Origin: Turnera subulata
Lineage: Eukaryota > Streptophyta > Magnoliopsida > Malpighiales > Passifloraceae
Assembly (NCBI GenBank): GCA_028386065.3
Contig: JAKUCV010004273.1
Coordinates: 63,707 to 127,706 of the forward strand
Reading direction: 5' to 3'
DNA length: 64,000 bases
Program-made: the position numbers and the translations under genes
Notes under the pieces: model-generated
The model's input: the letters and a program-made list of their open reading frames with translations, nothing else
Told to the model about the DNA's origin: nothing
The model's database searches: none
Shown: piece by piece, positions 45,676 through 57,590 of the stretch
Position numbering within the stretch: the stretch's first letter is position 1
Layout of the letters: each line of letters begins with the position of its first letter

Positions 45676-46087
45676 TTATGTGAAAGGCTCAGCCAAAGGA
45701 TCTGCTACGAAGTTCTCAGAAGGAACTTTGTACAGCCTCAGTTGTAGAGTTGGCAACTGTTTCTTGCTTAGAACTCTTCCAGCGCACAGCACCATCTCCA
45801 AGACAAAACACATAACCTGATTGCGATCTAAAGTCATCCCTGTCAGTTTGGAAGCTAGCATCTGTGTAACCCTTTACAACAAGCTCATCAATGCTTCCAT
45901 ACACAAGGAATGCATCCTTAGTCCTTCTCAAGTACTTAAGGATGTTTTTAACTGCTGTCCAGTGACTCTCACCGGGATCAGCTTGGTATCTGCTTGTGAC
46001 ACTCAAAGCATAAGCGACATCCGGTCGAGTACATAGCATGGCATACATGATAGATCCTATTGTAGAAGTATAAGGAATCTTACTCAT
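45676..46087 (-). pseudogene. Copia-2 RNase H, internally deleted
   Basis: The minus strand encodes the connection region P-Y-x-x-x-I-G-S-I-M-Y-A and the RNase H start G-Y-T-D-A-S-F-Q and S-G-Y-V-F, then reaches S-T-T-E-A and stops being homologous. A second frame further on gives only the last motif, A-D-P-L-A-E-P. About 100 residues between them, including a catalytic Asp region, are missing. Confidence 0.8.
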
Positions 46088-46134
46088 CCGCTCTCTCTCT
46101 TTAGTCGTACTAGGACATTGATTCTTTGAGAGAG

Positions 46135-47005
46135 CTACGACAAGGGCAAGAATCCTTTCTTGGAATCTTGCATGCTAAACCTCTTTAGCACTTTGTCAAT
46201 ATATGTACTCGGTCTTAGCCCGAGAAGCCTTTTGGATCTATCTCTATAGATCTTTATGCCTAACACATAGGCTGCTTCTCCTAAGTCCTTCATTGAGAAA
46301 TTCTTCCCTAACCAAGCCTTTACAGACTGTAGTGTCGAAATGTCATTCCCAATAAGTAGGATGTCGTCAACATACAATAAACAGAAAATAATAATGCTCC
46401 CACTAACCTTCTTGTAAACACATGGTTCATCTCTGTTCTTAATGAAACCAAACTCTTTGATCACTTCATTAAAACGAAGATTCCAACTCCTAGAAGCTTG
46501 CTTCAATCCATAAATGGATCTCTGCAACTTGCATACCATATTGGCATTCTCTGGATCGACAAAACCTTCAGGTTGTGTCATGTAGACATACTCTAAGAGA
46601 TTTCCGTTAAGGAAAGCGATTTTGGCATCCATTTTCCATATTTCATAATCATAGTATACCGCTATAGCCAATAGAATCCGGATTGATTTAACCATGGCAA
46701 TTGGCGAGAAATTTTTCATCATAGTCAATACCATGAACTTGCTTGAAACCTTTCGCTACCAGTCACCCTTTATAGGTAATCACATTACCATCCATGTCGG
46801 TCTTTTTCTTAAAGACCCACTTGCACCCTATGGGTTTTACCCCTTCAGGTGGATCAACCAAGGTCCATACCTTATATTGATACATGGATTCCATTTCTGA
46901 ATTCATGGCTTCTACCCACTTCTTAGAGTCCGGACCCGTAATGGCCTGCTGATAGGAAGTGGGCTCATCCTCATCTATGAGCATCATGTCTTTAGTATGA
47001 GTCAT
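46135..47005 (-). pseudogene. Copia-2 reverse transcriptase
   Basis: Two minus-strand frames (46763-47005 and 46135-46734). Visible motifs: G-C-K-W-V-F-K-K-K, M-D-A-K-I-A-F-L-N-G with the first catalytic Asp, Q-x-S-I-Y-G-L-K-Q-A-S-R, and Y-V-D-D intact at 46363-46374. A frame change near 46735-46760 removes the F-A-P-V-A region from a continuous frame. Confidence 0.88.
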
Positions 47006-47580
47006 GAGAAATCCATATCTCTCACGCTCGTACCGAGTCCTATCCGACGCGGTCCATGTGTTATAGGCACAGAATTCTCATCCACAACATCTTGTGGTTC
47101 CTGTCCTTGTTCTATCTTTGCCTCATTATCTCGAACTTCTTCGAGTTCTATTTTCCTCCCACTGATTCTTCTAGAAATAAATTCTCTTTCTAGAAAAATA
47201 GTAGTCCGAGCAACAAACACTTTGTGGTCGGTGGGATTATAGAAGTAATAACCTTTTGTTTCCTTAGGGTATCCTACAAAAAGGCACTTCTCGGATTTAG
47301 GGCCGAATTTATCTGATGCTTCACGTCTCACATAAGCCTCACAACCCCAAATTCTCATAAAAGACAAATTGGGATGCTTCCCGGTCCATATCTCATATGA
47401 TGTCTTTTCAACCGATTTGGATGGAACACGGTTTAAGTGTAAATGCAGCACTCAATAATGCATGTCCCCAAAATGAAGAAGCAAGGTCAGCTTGACTCAT
47501 CATAGAACGAACCATGTCTAACAACGTTCTATTCCTCCTTTCAGATACACCATTCCATTGAGGCGTACCTAGTGGAGTAA
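47002..47580 (-). pseudogene. Copia-2 integrase, C-terminal part
   Basis: After an in-frame stop at about 47582 the minus strand continues with the W-N-G-V-S-E-R-R-N-R-T-L motif that holds the catalytic Glu, then (47002-47451, shifted frame) K-T-S-Y-E-I-W, I-W-G-C-E-A-Y-V, K-C-L-F-V-G-Y and G-Y-Y-F-Y-N-P, the usual Copia integrase C terminus. Confidence 0.85.
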
Positions 47581-47581
47581 G

Positions 47582-48613
47582 CTATGATACCATACCACAT
47601 TGCTTTAGATGATCAAGAAATTCTCGGCTTAAGTATTCACCTCCTCGATCAGATCGAAGAATTTTAATACTTTTACCGAATTGATTTTGTACTTTATTCT
47701 TGAACTCTTTGAACTTTTCAAAGGATTCTGACTTGTGTCTCATAAGATACACATAGCCATATCTACTGTAATCATCAGTAAATGTAATGAAGTATTGAAA
47801 ACCACCTCTAGCCTGTGTCGACATAGGTCCACATACATCACTATGTATAAGACCTAACAAGTCCGAAGCCCTTTCACCTTTACCAGCAAAAGGAGCCTTC
47901 GTCATCTTGCCTAACAAGCATGACTCACATGTCTCAAATGATTCAAAATCAAATGAGTCTAAAAGTCCTTCTTTATGGAGTTTAGATATACGAGTCTCGT
48001 TTATATGGCCCAATCGACAATGCCTAAGATAGGTTTCATTAGAATCGTTCATTCTAACCTTCTTTGTATTAACGTTATAGATTGCGGTTTCTAGGTTAAG
48101 AACATACAAACCATTGCTTAAATACGCACCACCATAACAAACATCATTGAAATAAATAGAACAACATTTGTTCTTTATTACAAATGAAAAGCCTTTCATG
48201 TCCAGACAAGAAACAGAAATCAAATTCCTGCTTATGGTCGGTACATAATAACAATCGTCTAGTTCTAAAACCAAACCACTCGGTAAGGTAAGATAGTAAG
48301 TTCCTACGGCTAATGCAGTAACTCTTGCTCCATTTCCCACACGCAGGTCTATCTTACCCTTTGCCATTCTCCTACTCTTTCTCAGTTCCTTCACATTTAC
48401 ACAAATGTGAGAACCACATCCGGTATCTAATACCCATGATGTTGAGATGGAGATATTAGCTTCTATAACGAAAATACCTGAAGCGGAAGTCTCACTTCCC
48501 TTCTGCTTCTTTACCTCTTCAAGGTAAATAGGGCTGTTACGTTTCCAATGACCGGACTTCTTGTAATGGAAGCATTGACCTTCCTTTGCAACACCACCTT
48601 TGGGTTTCAGCAC
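47582..48613 (-). pseudogene. Copia-2 zinc knuckle, protease, GAG-pre-integrase, integrase core
   Basis: A 343-codon minus-strand frame. Residues about 14-27 are a zinc knuckle in which two of the four ligands are changed (Cys to Tyr and Cys to Ser). The protease active site L-D-T-G is intact near residue 58. The GAG-pre-integrase H-x-R-L-G-H-I-N and C-E-S-C-L-L-G-K motifs follow, then integrase with H-S-D-V-C-G-P, T-D-D-Y-S-R and R-S-D-R-G-G-E-Y, so both catalytic Asp are kept. An in-frame stop precedes the catalytic Glu region. Confidence 0.9.
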
Positions 48614-49318
48614 TCATGAAGAAGATGCACCAAAGCTTTTGGAAAATTTCTTCACCTTGCCCTTACCCTTTCCCTTGCTACTTCCAACCATCATAATGTT
48701 GTTGGATTTGTTTGCCTTCATCTGTTGCTCAGCTGTTCCTAACATGTTGAGCAACTCAGACAAGGATTTGTCCAGATGATTCATTTTGAAGTTTATGACA
48801 AATTGGCTGTAACTATCTGGCAACGATTGCAGGACTAGATCAACAGCCAACTCCTTCTGCAAAGGAAAACAAAGACCCTCAAGGCTCTCAATGTATCCAA
48901 TCATTTTGAGAACATGAGGTCTCACCGGTGATGACTCAGCCATCTTGCATTAGAACAATGCCTTAGACGTCTCATACCTCTCATGCCTTGCTTGCTCTTG
49001 AAAAAGCATTTTCAGGTGTTCGATCATATCAAACGCACCCAAGTTCTCATGTTGCTTCTGAAGCTCAGAGTCCATGTTAACAAGCATGAGGCATGCTGCA
49101 TCTAATGCATCATCAAGGGCCTACTTATAAGCATCCCTTTCTGCCCTAGAAGCACTAGGCGCCGGTTCATTTGGAACAGACCCTTCGAGGACATACAACT
49201 TCTTTTCTTGTTTGAGGACTATCCTCAAATTACGATACCATTTTAGGAAATTATTCCCATTCAACTTTTCCTTCTCAAGGACAGATCGCATTGACATTGT
49301 GCTAGTGTTTTGTGCCAT
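48614..49318 (-). pseudogene. Copia-2 gag
   Basis: Starts at the minus-strand ATG 49316-49318 with the usual F-x-K-W-Y-R-N-L-R-I-V-L-K motif of this gag family. The frame is broken by stops at about 49120 and 48945. It resumes with M-I-G-Y-I-E-x-L, L-Q-S-L-P-D-S-Y and a Gly/Lys-rich tail at 48614-48943. The product would have been the particle protein. Confidence 0.85.
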
Positions 49319-49879
49319 GGAAATTCTACAACAGTGATCAACTCACACAAATAAGAGTCATGCATACTAATTCATTTAACAAGGAATTCTATTAAATGAT
49401 ACTCCTCCTATATAAATCAAGACAATCATATAAGTAGGCCAAGATCCATATTTCACTACTAGATAAGTCAGCTTTGGCTGATCGCTTACTTCATAGTTAT
49501 TTAGGTAGACAACTCTTGTCAATTACATCTCATATAACTCTTGGATAGTTGAGTGAACAACACTTGTTCTTGTCTATCTCATAGACTTAACTCAACTCCT
49601 TGCCTCTAAGTCCTTAATCCTATTAAGATGACCTAGTTAAGTCCAAACCCACAATAAGCAGTTCAGATATTACAATTATCCAGTCGCACCTTGCTAGGAT
49701 AAACATTGGTACCTTGCTTTGGCAAAACCTACCAAGTGTTGATCTAAGCAATGATGAGTGCTTATCAAGGAAGGCAACTAAGAACTTAATATTTACATCA
49801 ACATATGTTCATGCATCACATGCATATAATCAACAAATCATATATTGATGTTATGTAAATTTGGAAACCAAAAATACAT

Positions 49880-50510
49880 GTAAACATCGATGCCCATAAG
49901 TGAATATCAATGTCTTTGAGAATCTGATTCTCCCCAACACCTTGGTAATGCACAAGGACATCGATGTCCATTTCTGAACATCGATGTCCATTGGCCTCGG
50001 GTACTCTAGGACATCGATGTTCTGTCATGAACATCGATGTCATTTGGCCTCTGGAACACAAGGACATCGATGTCCTGTCATGAACATCGATGTCCTTGAG
50101 GCTCTGGAAGTCCAAACTATTTGGCAGAGCTCAAGAACATCGATGTTCAATTCTTGGACATCGATGTTGGAAAGTTCCAAAGGTTCATTGGCCTCTGGAA
50201 CTCAAGAACATCGATGTTCAACTCTTGGACAACGATGTTGGAAAGTTCCGAAGGTCCATTGGCCTTTGGAACTCAAGAACATCGATGTTCAACTCTTGGA
50301 CATCGATGTTGGAAAGTTTCGAAGGTCCATTGGCCTCTGGAACTCAAGAACAATGTCACAAGGCTCTTGGACATCGATGTTCAATCCTGAACATCGATGT
50401 TCATGTGAATCTGCCAAGGCCAACCTTTCATAGAACAGGCTCGGCCAAGGCAAATCCTCATGTGGACATCGATGTCCATCTTATGAACATCGATGTCCTG
50501 GCCCTGCAGC
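49880..50510. repeat. ACATCGATGT palindrome array in Copia-2 leader
   Basis: About 17 exact or near copies of ACATCGATGT, often as pairs 20 bases apart, in the leader RNA region. Confidence 0.88.
50130..50342. repeat. 71-bp tandem repeat, three copies
   Basis: Units start with ctcaagaa at 50130, 50201 and 50272; a fourth, diverging one starts at 50343. Each unit carries two ACATCGATGT words and 'ggaaagttcc', itself a palindrome. Units differ by only a few bases. Confidence 0.9.
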
Positions 50511-50773
50511 ACTAGAACGACAATCGTTCCTTCCGAAAATCGACGATCGATTTTCGTTTTGTCGAACCCCTACGGCTTACTGCCAATTACTCCTTGATTG
50601 ATATCACATACCAATCAAGTTCTTGTTGTCAAAACAGTTTTGACACAAACCAATATCAACATATATATAATGAACTCAACATATAATGATCATGCTACAT
50701 CACATATAACACATCATATATATTTGCATGAACATATCAACATATGCACATAAATTCGGTTTAGAGCTTCACA

Positions 50774-50788
50774 AGAGGCTCCGCTACC
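50774..50788 (-). other. Primer binding site of Copia-2 (iMet-like)
   Basis: On the minus strand TGGTAGCGGAGCCTC stands just after the LTR end. It resembles TGGTATCAGAGCC with three mismatches. Confidence 0.6.
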
Positions 50789-50790
50789 AC

Positions 50791-52286
50791 TGTAAGTATC
50801 CGGGCATGCAAACTTGACAATCAAGTACAGCGGAAAAACCGGAAACCTTGGAGGATCCAAGTGAAGCAACTAAATTCGAACAACAAAAATGAACATACCT
50901 GAAACGGTTAGGATCTTTCACCTAACTGAAGAACCGAATCAGCTAGAGCAAGAAGGATATCCTGCTCCTCTACGGTATCCACATGAACCGTCAATCACAG
51001 GCCGGAATCATCTCACGATCTCCAACCCCCGAGCACTCCCGAACCGTGGTGCTAGCTACGGATTTCCGGGAGCTTAAACTTGTGGTTTTGTGTTCTTCTT
51101 TCTTTCTCAAAGAAAGGAAGTGTTTGTGTGTGTTCTTGCTGGTCTAAAAAACACTCTTAAGACTCACAAAAACCAGAATGCAATCAGCCAAAAACCCAAA
51201 GCATAATCTAATTATGCCACTCAATTAGTGCTTATAGTAATGGCCAACATAATGGCCCATCATGATTAAGAAACCCATTATCTTGTCTACCACTAAGCAC
51301 TAATGGGATTACACATCACAAGCAATCAGGTTTGGCTCAATAATTTTGACAATTATTGAATCAAACCAGCCCAAAACGACCCTGGTCCAACCACACCCGG
51401 TCGAACCATGGTCCAACCACGGTTCAACCTTCTGCTCGAATCAACGGTTCTATGTGTGTGACCCTGTAGGCACTTGTAACGTCCGACAATAATTGTAAAA
51501 TCTCATTTTACAATTATAAGCAAAGAGCGGCGTCTAGCAACACATCATTGCTACCCGAACGACAAGATCAGTACTGATTCTATATGCCTCGGAACATGTC
51601 ATCGTCCCTTCGTCCCATTATCAAGATTACACACGAGACATGGAATATATCAATCTCGCATATGTTCAATCTCGGTTTCTTGATCCTCGAGTTAACCGCA
51701 TAAAACGGATACCTATGATATCACCATATCATAATCCGAGCATGGCCATGCATTTCCGGTTCAACTCTATCAAGAAACCATCCGATAATATACCCGTTAT
51801 ATGGGTTGGACGAATCCCCTCTGGATCATACAAAACCCACTACACATTTATCATATACCCAATGATTACCCTTAAGTCCTCCCAGTTACGGATAACTAGG
51901 AATAATATCAAAGTATACGACTCATATGTTGGGAACCTTGATGATCTCAGGTCTAAGGACAATACATATAAGAACCACTAATGACAATCATATAACATTC
52001 CATGTAGGGTTCTTATGTGGGTCAGTCCAGTCCACAAGTTCTCTAACTTGTACCCGTATGTAGAATTCATATCTCATATAATTCTCAACATACGCTAGTC
52101 TTAATTTATTATTACAACCCATCCATAATAATAATCGACTAGGAACATTTTAAGAATACAAAGTATTCTAGGGTTATAAATATGTGCAAACGATTATCTC
52201 ATAATGATATTTATTGGAATAACCTCAATGTATATATATGACTCATACAATCATCCATTGATTGTCTTTTGGGCATATTACTAACA
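50791..52286 (-). repeat. Copia-2 5' LTR, 1496 bp
   Basis: On the minus strand it starts TGTTAGTAATATGCCC at 52286 and ends ATACTTACA at 50791. Pair of 44094-45601. The adjacent gcaac (52287-52291) completes the target duplication. Confidence 0.93.
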
Positions 52287-52291
52287 GCAAC

Positions 52292-52551
52292 ACATAATGT
52301 CTTTGAGAACAAGAAGACTCATAGTTATACTCAACATACTTCCAAAAGTTCCTCATCATATAGAAACAGGTTCATTAAGTCTGATGAGAGCCATAGGAGT
52401 CACATTACTTGTCAATATTGTAGTCGACATGGGCATGGTATAAAAAATTACATTTTTAGGAAGAAGAATTGTCCCATAAAGTTTATGTGGGTACCTAAAG
52501 GTACCAAAAGTAACTTCCAAGGACCCAAGCTTGTGTGGGTACCAAAAATCT
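52292..52551 (+). pseudogene. Copia-3 gag end with altered zinc knuckle
   Basis: Continuation of the gag frame after Copia-2 and one duplication copy. It contains Ser-rich sequence, then C-Q-Y-C-x4-H-x4 with Tyr in place of the last Cys, and the W-V-P-K motifs typical of the Sire gag-pol junction. A stop ends it at 52551. Confidence 0.8.
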
Positions 52552-52559
52552 GATTATTC

Positions 52560-53916
52560 TACAGGAAAAGAGGAATCAATGGGTACTCAATAGAAGATGC
52601 TCAAGACACATGACCGGAGACCCATATATGCTCACATCCCTCTACTCAATAGGCTGATGATCTGGCATCTGCGGTGCCAAATCGAAAGACAAAGGTCTGG
52701 GTATAGGTAATGTTGGTAAAGATCTTATGATTGAACATGTGCTATTAGTTGATAATCTGAAGTTCAGTCTTTTGAGTATAAAACAACTATGTGACCAAGG
52801 CTGCAAAGTGATTTTTGAAGCTAATGAATGCTCAGTAACTTGCCTTGAGAATAATGATACTATCTTCACGGGTAAAAGATAAGGAAACCTATACTCTATC
52901 AATATATGTGATGTTGCTAACCCCGTAAACAAGTGTTTTTAGTGTTAGCACAGGAACTCCAAAGCTTTGGCACAGAAGATTAGGACATGCTCACATGGAG
53001 CTCATGTCAAACTTGCTAAAGAAGGAGCTTGTAAGAGTCTTTCACAAATAAAGTTTGAGAAAGAAAGTGTATGCGAGCTTGTCAACTTGGCAAACAAACC
53101 AAGAGCTCTTTCAAGCCCAAGAAGGTTCTGTCCACATCCCAGCCATTGGAACTTCTACTTCTTGATCTTTTTGGGCTAATGAGGATGGTAAGTCTAGGAG
53201 GTAAGCAATACACCTTTGTAATTGTGGATGACTATTCATGTTTTACTTGGGTGATCTTTCTAGCTCAAAAAGATCGTGCTCTTCATGAGTTTGCATCCTT
53301 AGTTAGAAAGATGCAAAATAAGAAAGGGTATAAGTTAACAAAGATTAGAAGTGATGATGGTGATGAATTTAATAATATTATCTTTAATCACTTCTGTGAA
53401 GAAAATGGCATTGATCATACCTTTTTGGCTCCTGGAACACCCCAACAAAATGGGATTGTTGAGAGGAAGAACCGAACCTTGTAAGAAAAGGCAAGAACCA
53501 TATTAAATGAGCATAATCTTCCTACTTACTTCTGGGTTGAAGCAGTAAGCACAGCATGCTATATACTTAATAGAGTGTCCATTAGATCAATCTTTGAAAA
53601 GACTCCTTATGAGATCTGGAATGATAAGAAGTCTAACATTAGCTATTTTAAAATTTTCAGGTCTAATTGCTTTATATTGAATACAAAGGATACACTTGGT
53701 AAATTCGATGCAAAATCTGATGAAGGAATATTTCTTAGTTATTCAACAAGAAATAAAGCATACCGAGTGTCTAATAAGAGATTATTATTGGTGGAAGAAT
53801 CTATGCATGTTGTCTTTGATGAGTTTGTTACTACTAACAATTCCAAGGAGAATGTAGAAGTGGACAATCATAATCCACACCCACAGACTACAGCTATCCA
53901 GGAAATGGAGAAGTAG
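52560..53916 (+). pseudogene. Copia-3 protease remnant and integrase
   Basis: The protease is reduced to a C-S-R-H-M-T-G-D text with the active-site Asp replaced. GAG-pre-integrase is frameshifted (52680-53100). The integrase core at 53071-53484 keeps the first Asp (L-L-L-D-L-F), the second (R-S-D-D-G) and the Glu (G-I-V-E-R-K-N-R), then meets a stop (N-R-T-L-stop at 53482-53484). The C-terminal part continues at 53575-53916 with K-T-P-Y-E-I-W and M-H-V-V-F-D-E. Confidence 0.85.
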
Positions 53917-54120
53917 GAAGACAACAGGGCTGAGAATTCAAATCCACCTAATGAAGTGAGGGCATTTGAGCAAGAACTTCCATCCAGCAGAGTGGCATCA
54001 AAGGTGCCGAAAGGTCTTTCAACAGATGCCATCATTGGAGAACCAACAAGAGGAGTATCAACTAGCTCATCAATCCACAACATCAATTCGCACCAGGCCT
54101 TTCTCTCATAGATAGAGCAA

Positions 54121-55077
54121 ATGAACATCGCAGAAGCCATAAATGATGAAAATTGGATTATGGCTACGCAAGAGGAGCTAAACCAATTTAAAAGAAGTGA
54201 TGTTTGGGAGTTGGTGGAAAGACCATGTGATCATCCTGTAATTGGAACCAAATGGGTGTTTAGAAATAAGCTGGATGAAGCTGGAAATGTCACAAGAAAC
54301 AAAGCCAGACTTGTTGCTCAAGGATACAACCAAGAGGAAAGAATTGACTTTGATGAGACCTTTGCACCTGTTGCAAGACTTGAGTCAATTTGCATGCTCT
54401 TGGCATTTGCTTCACATAAAGGATTCAAGCTCTACCAAATGGATGTAAAGAGTGCCTTCCTAAATGGATTCATCATGGAGGAAGTGTATGTTGAACAACC
54501 TCCCAGATTTGAGAGCTTTGAACACCTCGATCATGTGTTCAAATTGAAGAAAGCACTTTATGGCTTGAAACAAGCTCCAAGGGCTTGGTATGACAGGTTA
54601 AGTACATTCTTAATCACACAAGGCTTTACTAGAGGAAAAATTGACTCTACTCTTTTTGTGAAGCATTTTAAAAGTGATTTAATCATTATTCAAATCTATG
54701 TGGATGACATATTATTTGGTTCTACTAACGACTCTTTGTGCAAAGAATTTGAAAAGTTGATGCCCAATGAATTCGAGATGAGCATGATGGGAGAATTAAC
54801 ATTCTTTCTCGGATTCCAAGTCAAGCAACAAAGAGACGAAATATTCATAAGTCAAGCAAAATACACCAGGGAGTTACTGAAACGATTTGGCATGGATGGT
54901 GCCAAAACGAGTCCAACTCCAATGAGCACATCAACTAAGCTAGACAAAGACGAACAAGGTAAAGATGTGGATATAAAAACCTACAGAGGCATATTTGCAA
55001 AGTCATTGAAGGAGGACCAGTTTAACAAGATTCGATTGGAGCTTGGCATGTGCAATCCTCTTCAAATCGGAAAATGA
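54121..55077 (+). pseudogene. Copia-3 reverse transcriptase fused over deleted RNase H
   Basis: A 318-codon open frame. RT motifs are well kept: [51 protein letters not shown] and Y-V-D-D at 54697-54708. After the D-I-K-T-Y-R-G motif the frame passes directly into the last motif of RNase H (K-S-L-K-E-D-Q-F). About 250 residues, the connection and nearly all RNase H, are therefore deleted without loss of frame. Copia-1 keeps this region at 23525-24273. Confidence 0.9.
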
Positions 55078-57590
55078 ATCAGGTGACATCTTTCCTTAAT
55101 TTTTGTTGCAGCATACATCACATTCACACACATCACTAGGCATAATTTTTGGGCTGTGATGATAAGTGAAAGCAAAGTGCTCATATGATCATTAATCAAG
55201 CATTCCAAAAGAGGAAAGAAAAAGAGGTGAAGAAGGGCCTGATAGATTTTGTTGGACACAAACTAGGCATGGTCTATCACTTCTGGAAAAGAAAAATGTT
55301 TTTGAGAAGGTAGGATGTGATTTCGGTGAAAGGATGCAACTTGCAAGAGGGCTTTAATGATCATGAATCGAGAATACTAAAAGTGGAAAGAAAAAGAAAG
55401 TGCATTGGCATGATAGAAATTATTGGGTGAAAACAAGCAAGTACCATGGTTTCTGGAAAAGAAAAATCAGGTTGGAGAAAAGAGAAGCGTGATTTCTGGC
55501 GGATGCAACTTGATACAAGGCTTTATGGGAAGTGTAGAAAAAGCTGAAAGGATGATGGAAGAATAGAAGAAATCATGGCAGAATTCATTAGAGCCAATTG
55601 GGCATACTCTAAGCTTGCAAAATATCTCATGGGTATTGATAAAAAGCTGATGAGAGGAGATGCATGGGTTGAAGGAAACGTGGGAAGGAGAAGAAAGAGA
55701 ATTCGGTTCCTTGAAAAGCGGAACCAGGGCTGCTGTCAGAAAAAGAAGCCATGCATGGGAAACCTCTTTTACCTGCCGAGTTCTTCAACCTTCCATTACC
55801 CAAAAGCTAAACCTCTAGTTATTACACTTAACTCACTTTTCTTACTCAATAACCTACTATGTCAATTATCAATCTCAATTCTACTCATACAAGGTAACTT
55901 CCATATTCCCATCAATTAGTTAATAATATGGAAAAAGTGAGTGATAATTCAAAAACCATTCAAGGAGGAAAGAGAGTTCGCATTCGGGTTAAACCCTCAA
56001 CTAATCCTTCACTAAAAACTCTTTATTTCAATTCAACCACCAGAGCTCCAAAATGCAAAAGCTTTCCTACTGCAAACACAAAAGTGCCTCAATCTAGTCT
56101 TCACTAAAGAAAAGAAAGCTTTGCAGCCTTGCAGGTCTTCAATCGATATGGCAGCATCGATGCCAAATCCACCTACGATTCAAGATGAACCTCAATAGCA
56201 CCTTGTCAACCTAAAGAATTCACAAAATCCACAACTTGAGCCCGAAACCACTGAGGAAACGATTGACTCACCATCAATGACATTAGGAGTAGTACAGAAT
56301 TCTAAAGGATAAAACAGATCTAATTGGTTTCTTTGCTGAAAAGAGAAGAAGTATGAAAATTGCTCTTGCACCTTCATCCTTATTGGAATAATTTTTGAGG
56401 GAATATGAGGAGAATCTTGTTGTTCCTGAGCAAAGAAGGTTGTTGTTGGTAAAGTTAGAAAGGATGGCAAGTATGAGGATATGTTAACAAACTTCAAGAT
56501 CTTGTTGTACTTCATCATATGAGTACTCACTCCTCGACATGGCTACCAAACCACTTTGAAGAACTATGATGTGTGGCTATTAGGGTATTTTCTTAGCAAT
56601 ACTTTATTAAATTATACATCATTCTCCATCACATGTTGCTGCACAAAAAGAGACCTTATGAGAGTTTAATCACACTTATTGTGCAACTTGCTAATGTGGT
56701 TCCTACAAGTGATCATCAATCAGATGTCTTATGCACTTCAACTCTCTCCCATATGCATACCATGACGATATGCATGGTGTGTTCTATATCACACAACCAT
56801 TCTCATCCAAGGATGCAAGAGTTGAGGCACTAGTTGAGGAAGTGAAGGATGTAAAGGAGGAGATTCTAGAAATCAATGGGGTGATTAAGCTGATGGATAT
56901 GTAGGGGGCACAATTGAACTTGCTTGTGAACCACTTTCGTCTGGATGCTAATGTGTTCTCTGCCTCGGATTCCTCCTCTGAAAAGTATGCTACTGATGAT
57001 GAATCCAATGAGTAACCTTTCTTTAAGATCTAATTCCCACTTAGGTTCATGCATTTTCAATTATGAACATTACTTGCATCATGTTTTCATTCTGTTTGTG
57101 CTTTAGTTTGGTTATTTTGAGTGTTTCTGGATATTATGGTTTTATGTTTGTTCTGGCACTACTGATGCCAGATCGTCTGGATATTTGGTGAACTGCTTTA
57201 TGCTTTATATCTATGGTGTTCTATTATCTTGCAATGCTATATTGGTTGATCTTTATGCAGGATAATGATCTTTTCCTCCCTTTTATACTACTTTTTTATG
57301 ATGCCAAAAGGGAGAGAAAAGTAGAGTATGTGTGAAAAACACACAATAATGGATGTTCATTTCGATATCAACTTATGCTTATATTATGATTGATTATGCT
57401 TATTGATATCGATTGATTGCTTATTGCTGCTTATTGCTCTAACTTATCTCTGTTCCTCTAATGATTAATGCTCACATTGGAAAAATCTTTAAGATAGGGA
57501 GAGCATAGAATAAAGGGGAGTATCATAGGCTGAGGGAGAGCTTAAACTTTAAATCCTTTTAAACCCTCACATACTTGTGTTTTTCATGTG
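55078..57590 (+). pseudogene. Copia-3 post-pol region, envelope-like remnants
   Basis: No long frame. Short pieces recall the Sire envelope-like gene: a basic Lys/Arg/Pro-rich stretch from ATG 55928; an L-H-K-K-R-P-Y-E-S-L-I-T segment at 56633-56690, similar to the segment in Copia-1; then a Leu/Ile/Lys/Glu coiled-coil text with a stop at about 56902, ending with a Ser/Asp/Glu-rich tail at about 57013. The non-coding remainder contains 'gatgccaaaagggagag' at 57301, a possible worn polypurine tract. Confidence 0.5.

Larger units (their letters stand above)
49319..50773 (-). other. Copia-2 5' leader, non-coding
   Basis: About 1.45 kb between primer site and gag start on the minus strand, unusually long for a Copia element. 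49860-50510 holds the ACATCGATGT array and a 71-bp tandem repeat. Overlapping plus-strand frames at 49984-50515 arise only from the repeats. Confidence 0.8.
44094..52286 (-). mobile_element. Copia-2: complete Tork-like element with TSD
   Basis: Full-length 8.2 kb minus-strand element. LTRs at 44094-45601 and 50791-52286 differ by about 2-3% in the part compared by eye. Flanked by gcaac at 44089-44093 and gcaac at 52287-52291, a perfect 5-bp duplication, and inserted in the gag gene of Copia-3. Minus-strand order is gag, protease, integrase, RT, RNase H, polypurine tract, so it is Ty1/Copia. Stops in gag and integrase and a deletion in RNase H show it is defective despite similar LTRs. Confidence 0.95.

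Noticed and set aside
49984..50515. Three overlapping plus-strand frames of 89-149 codons
   Set aside because: Produced by the 71-bp tandem repeat in three phases; antisense to a retrotransposon leader.
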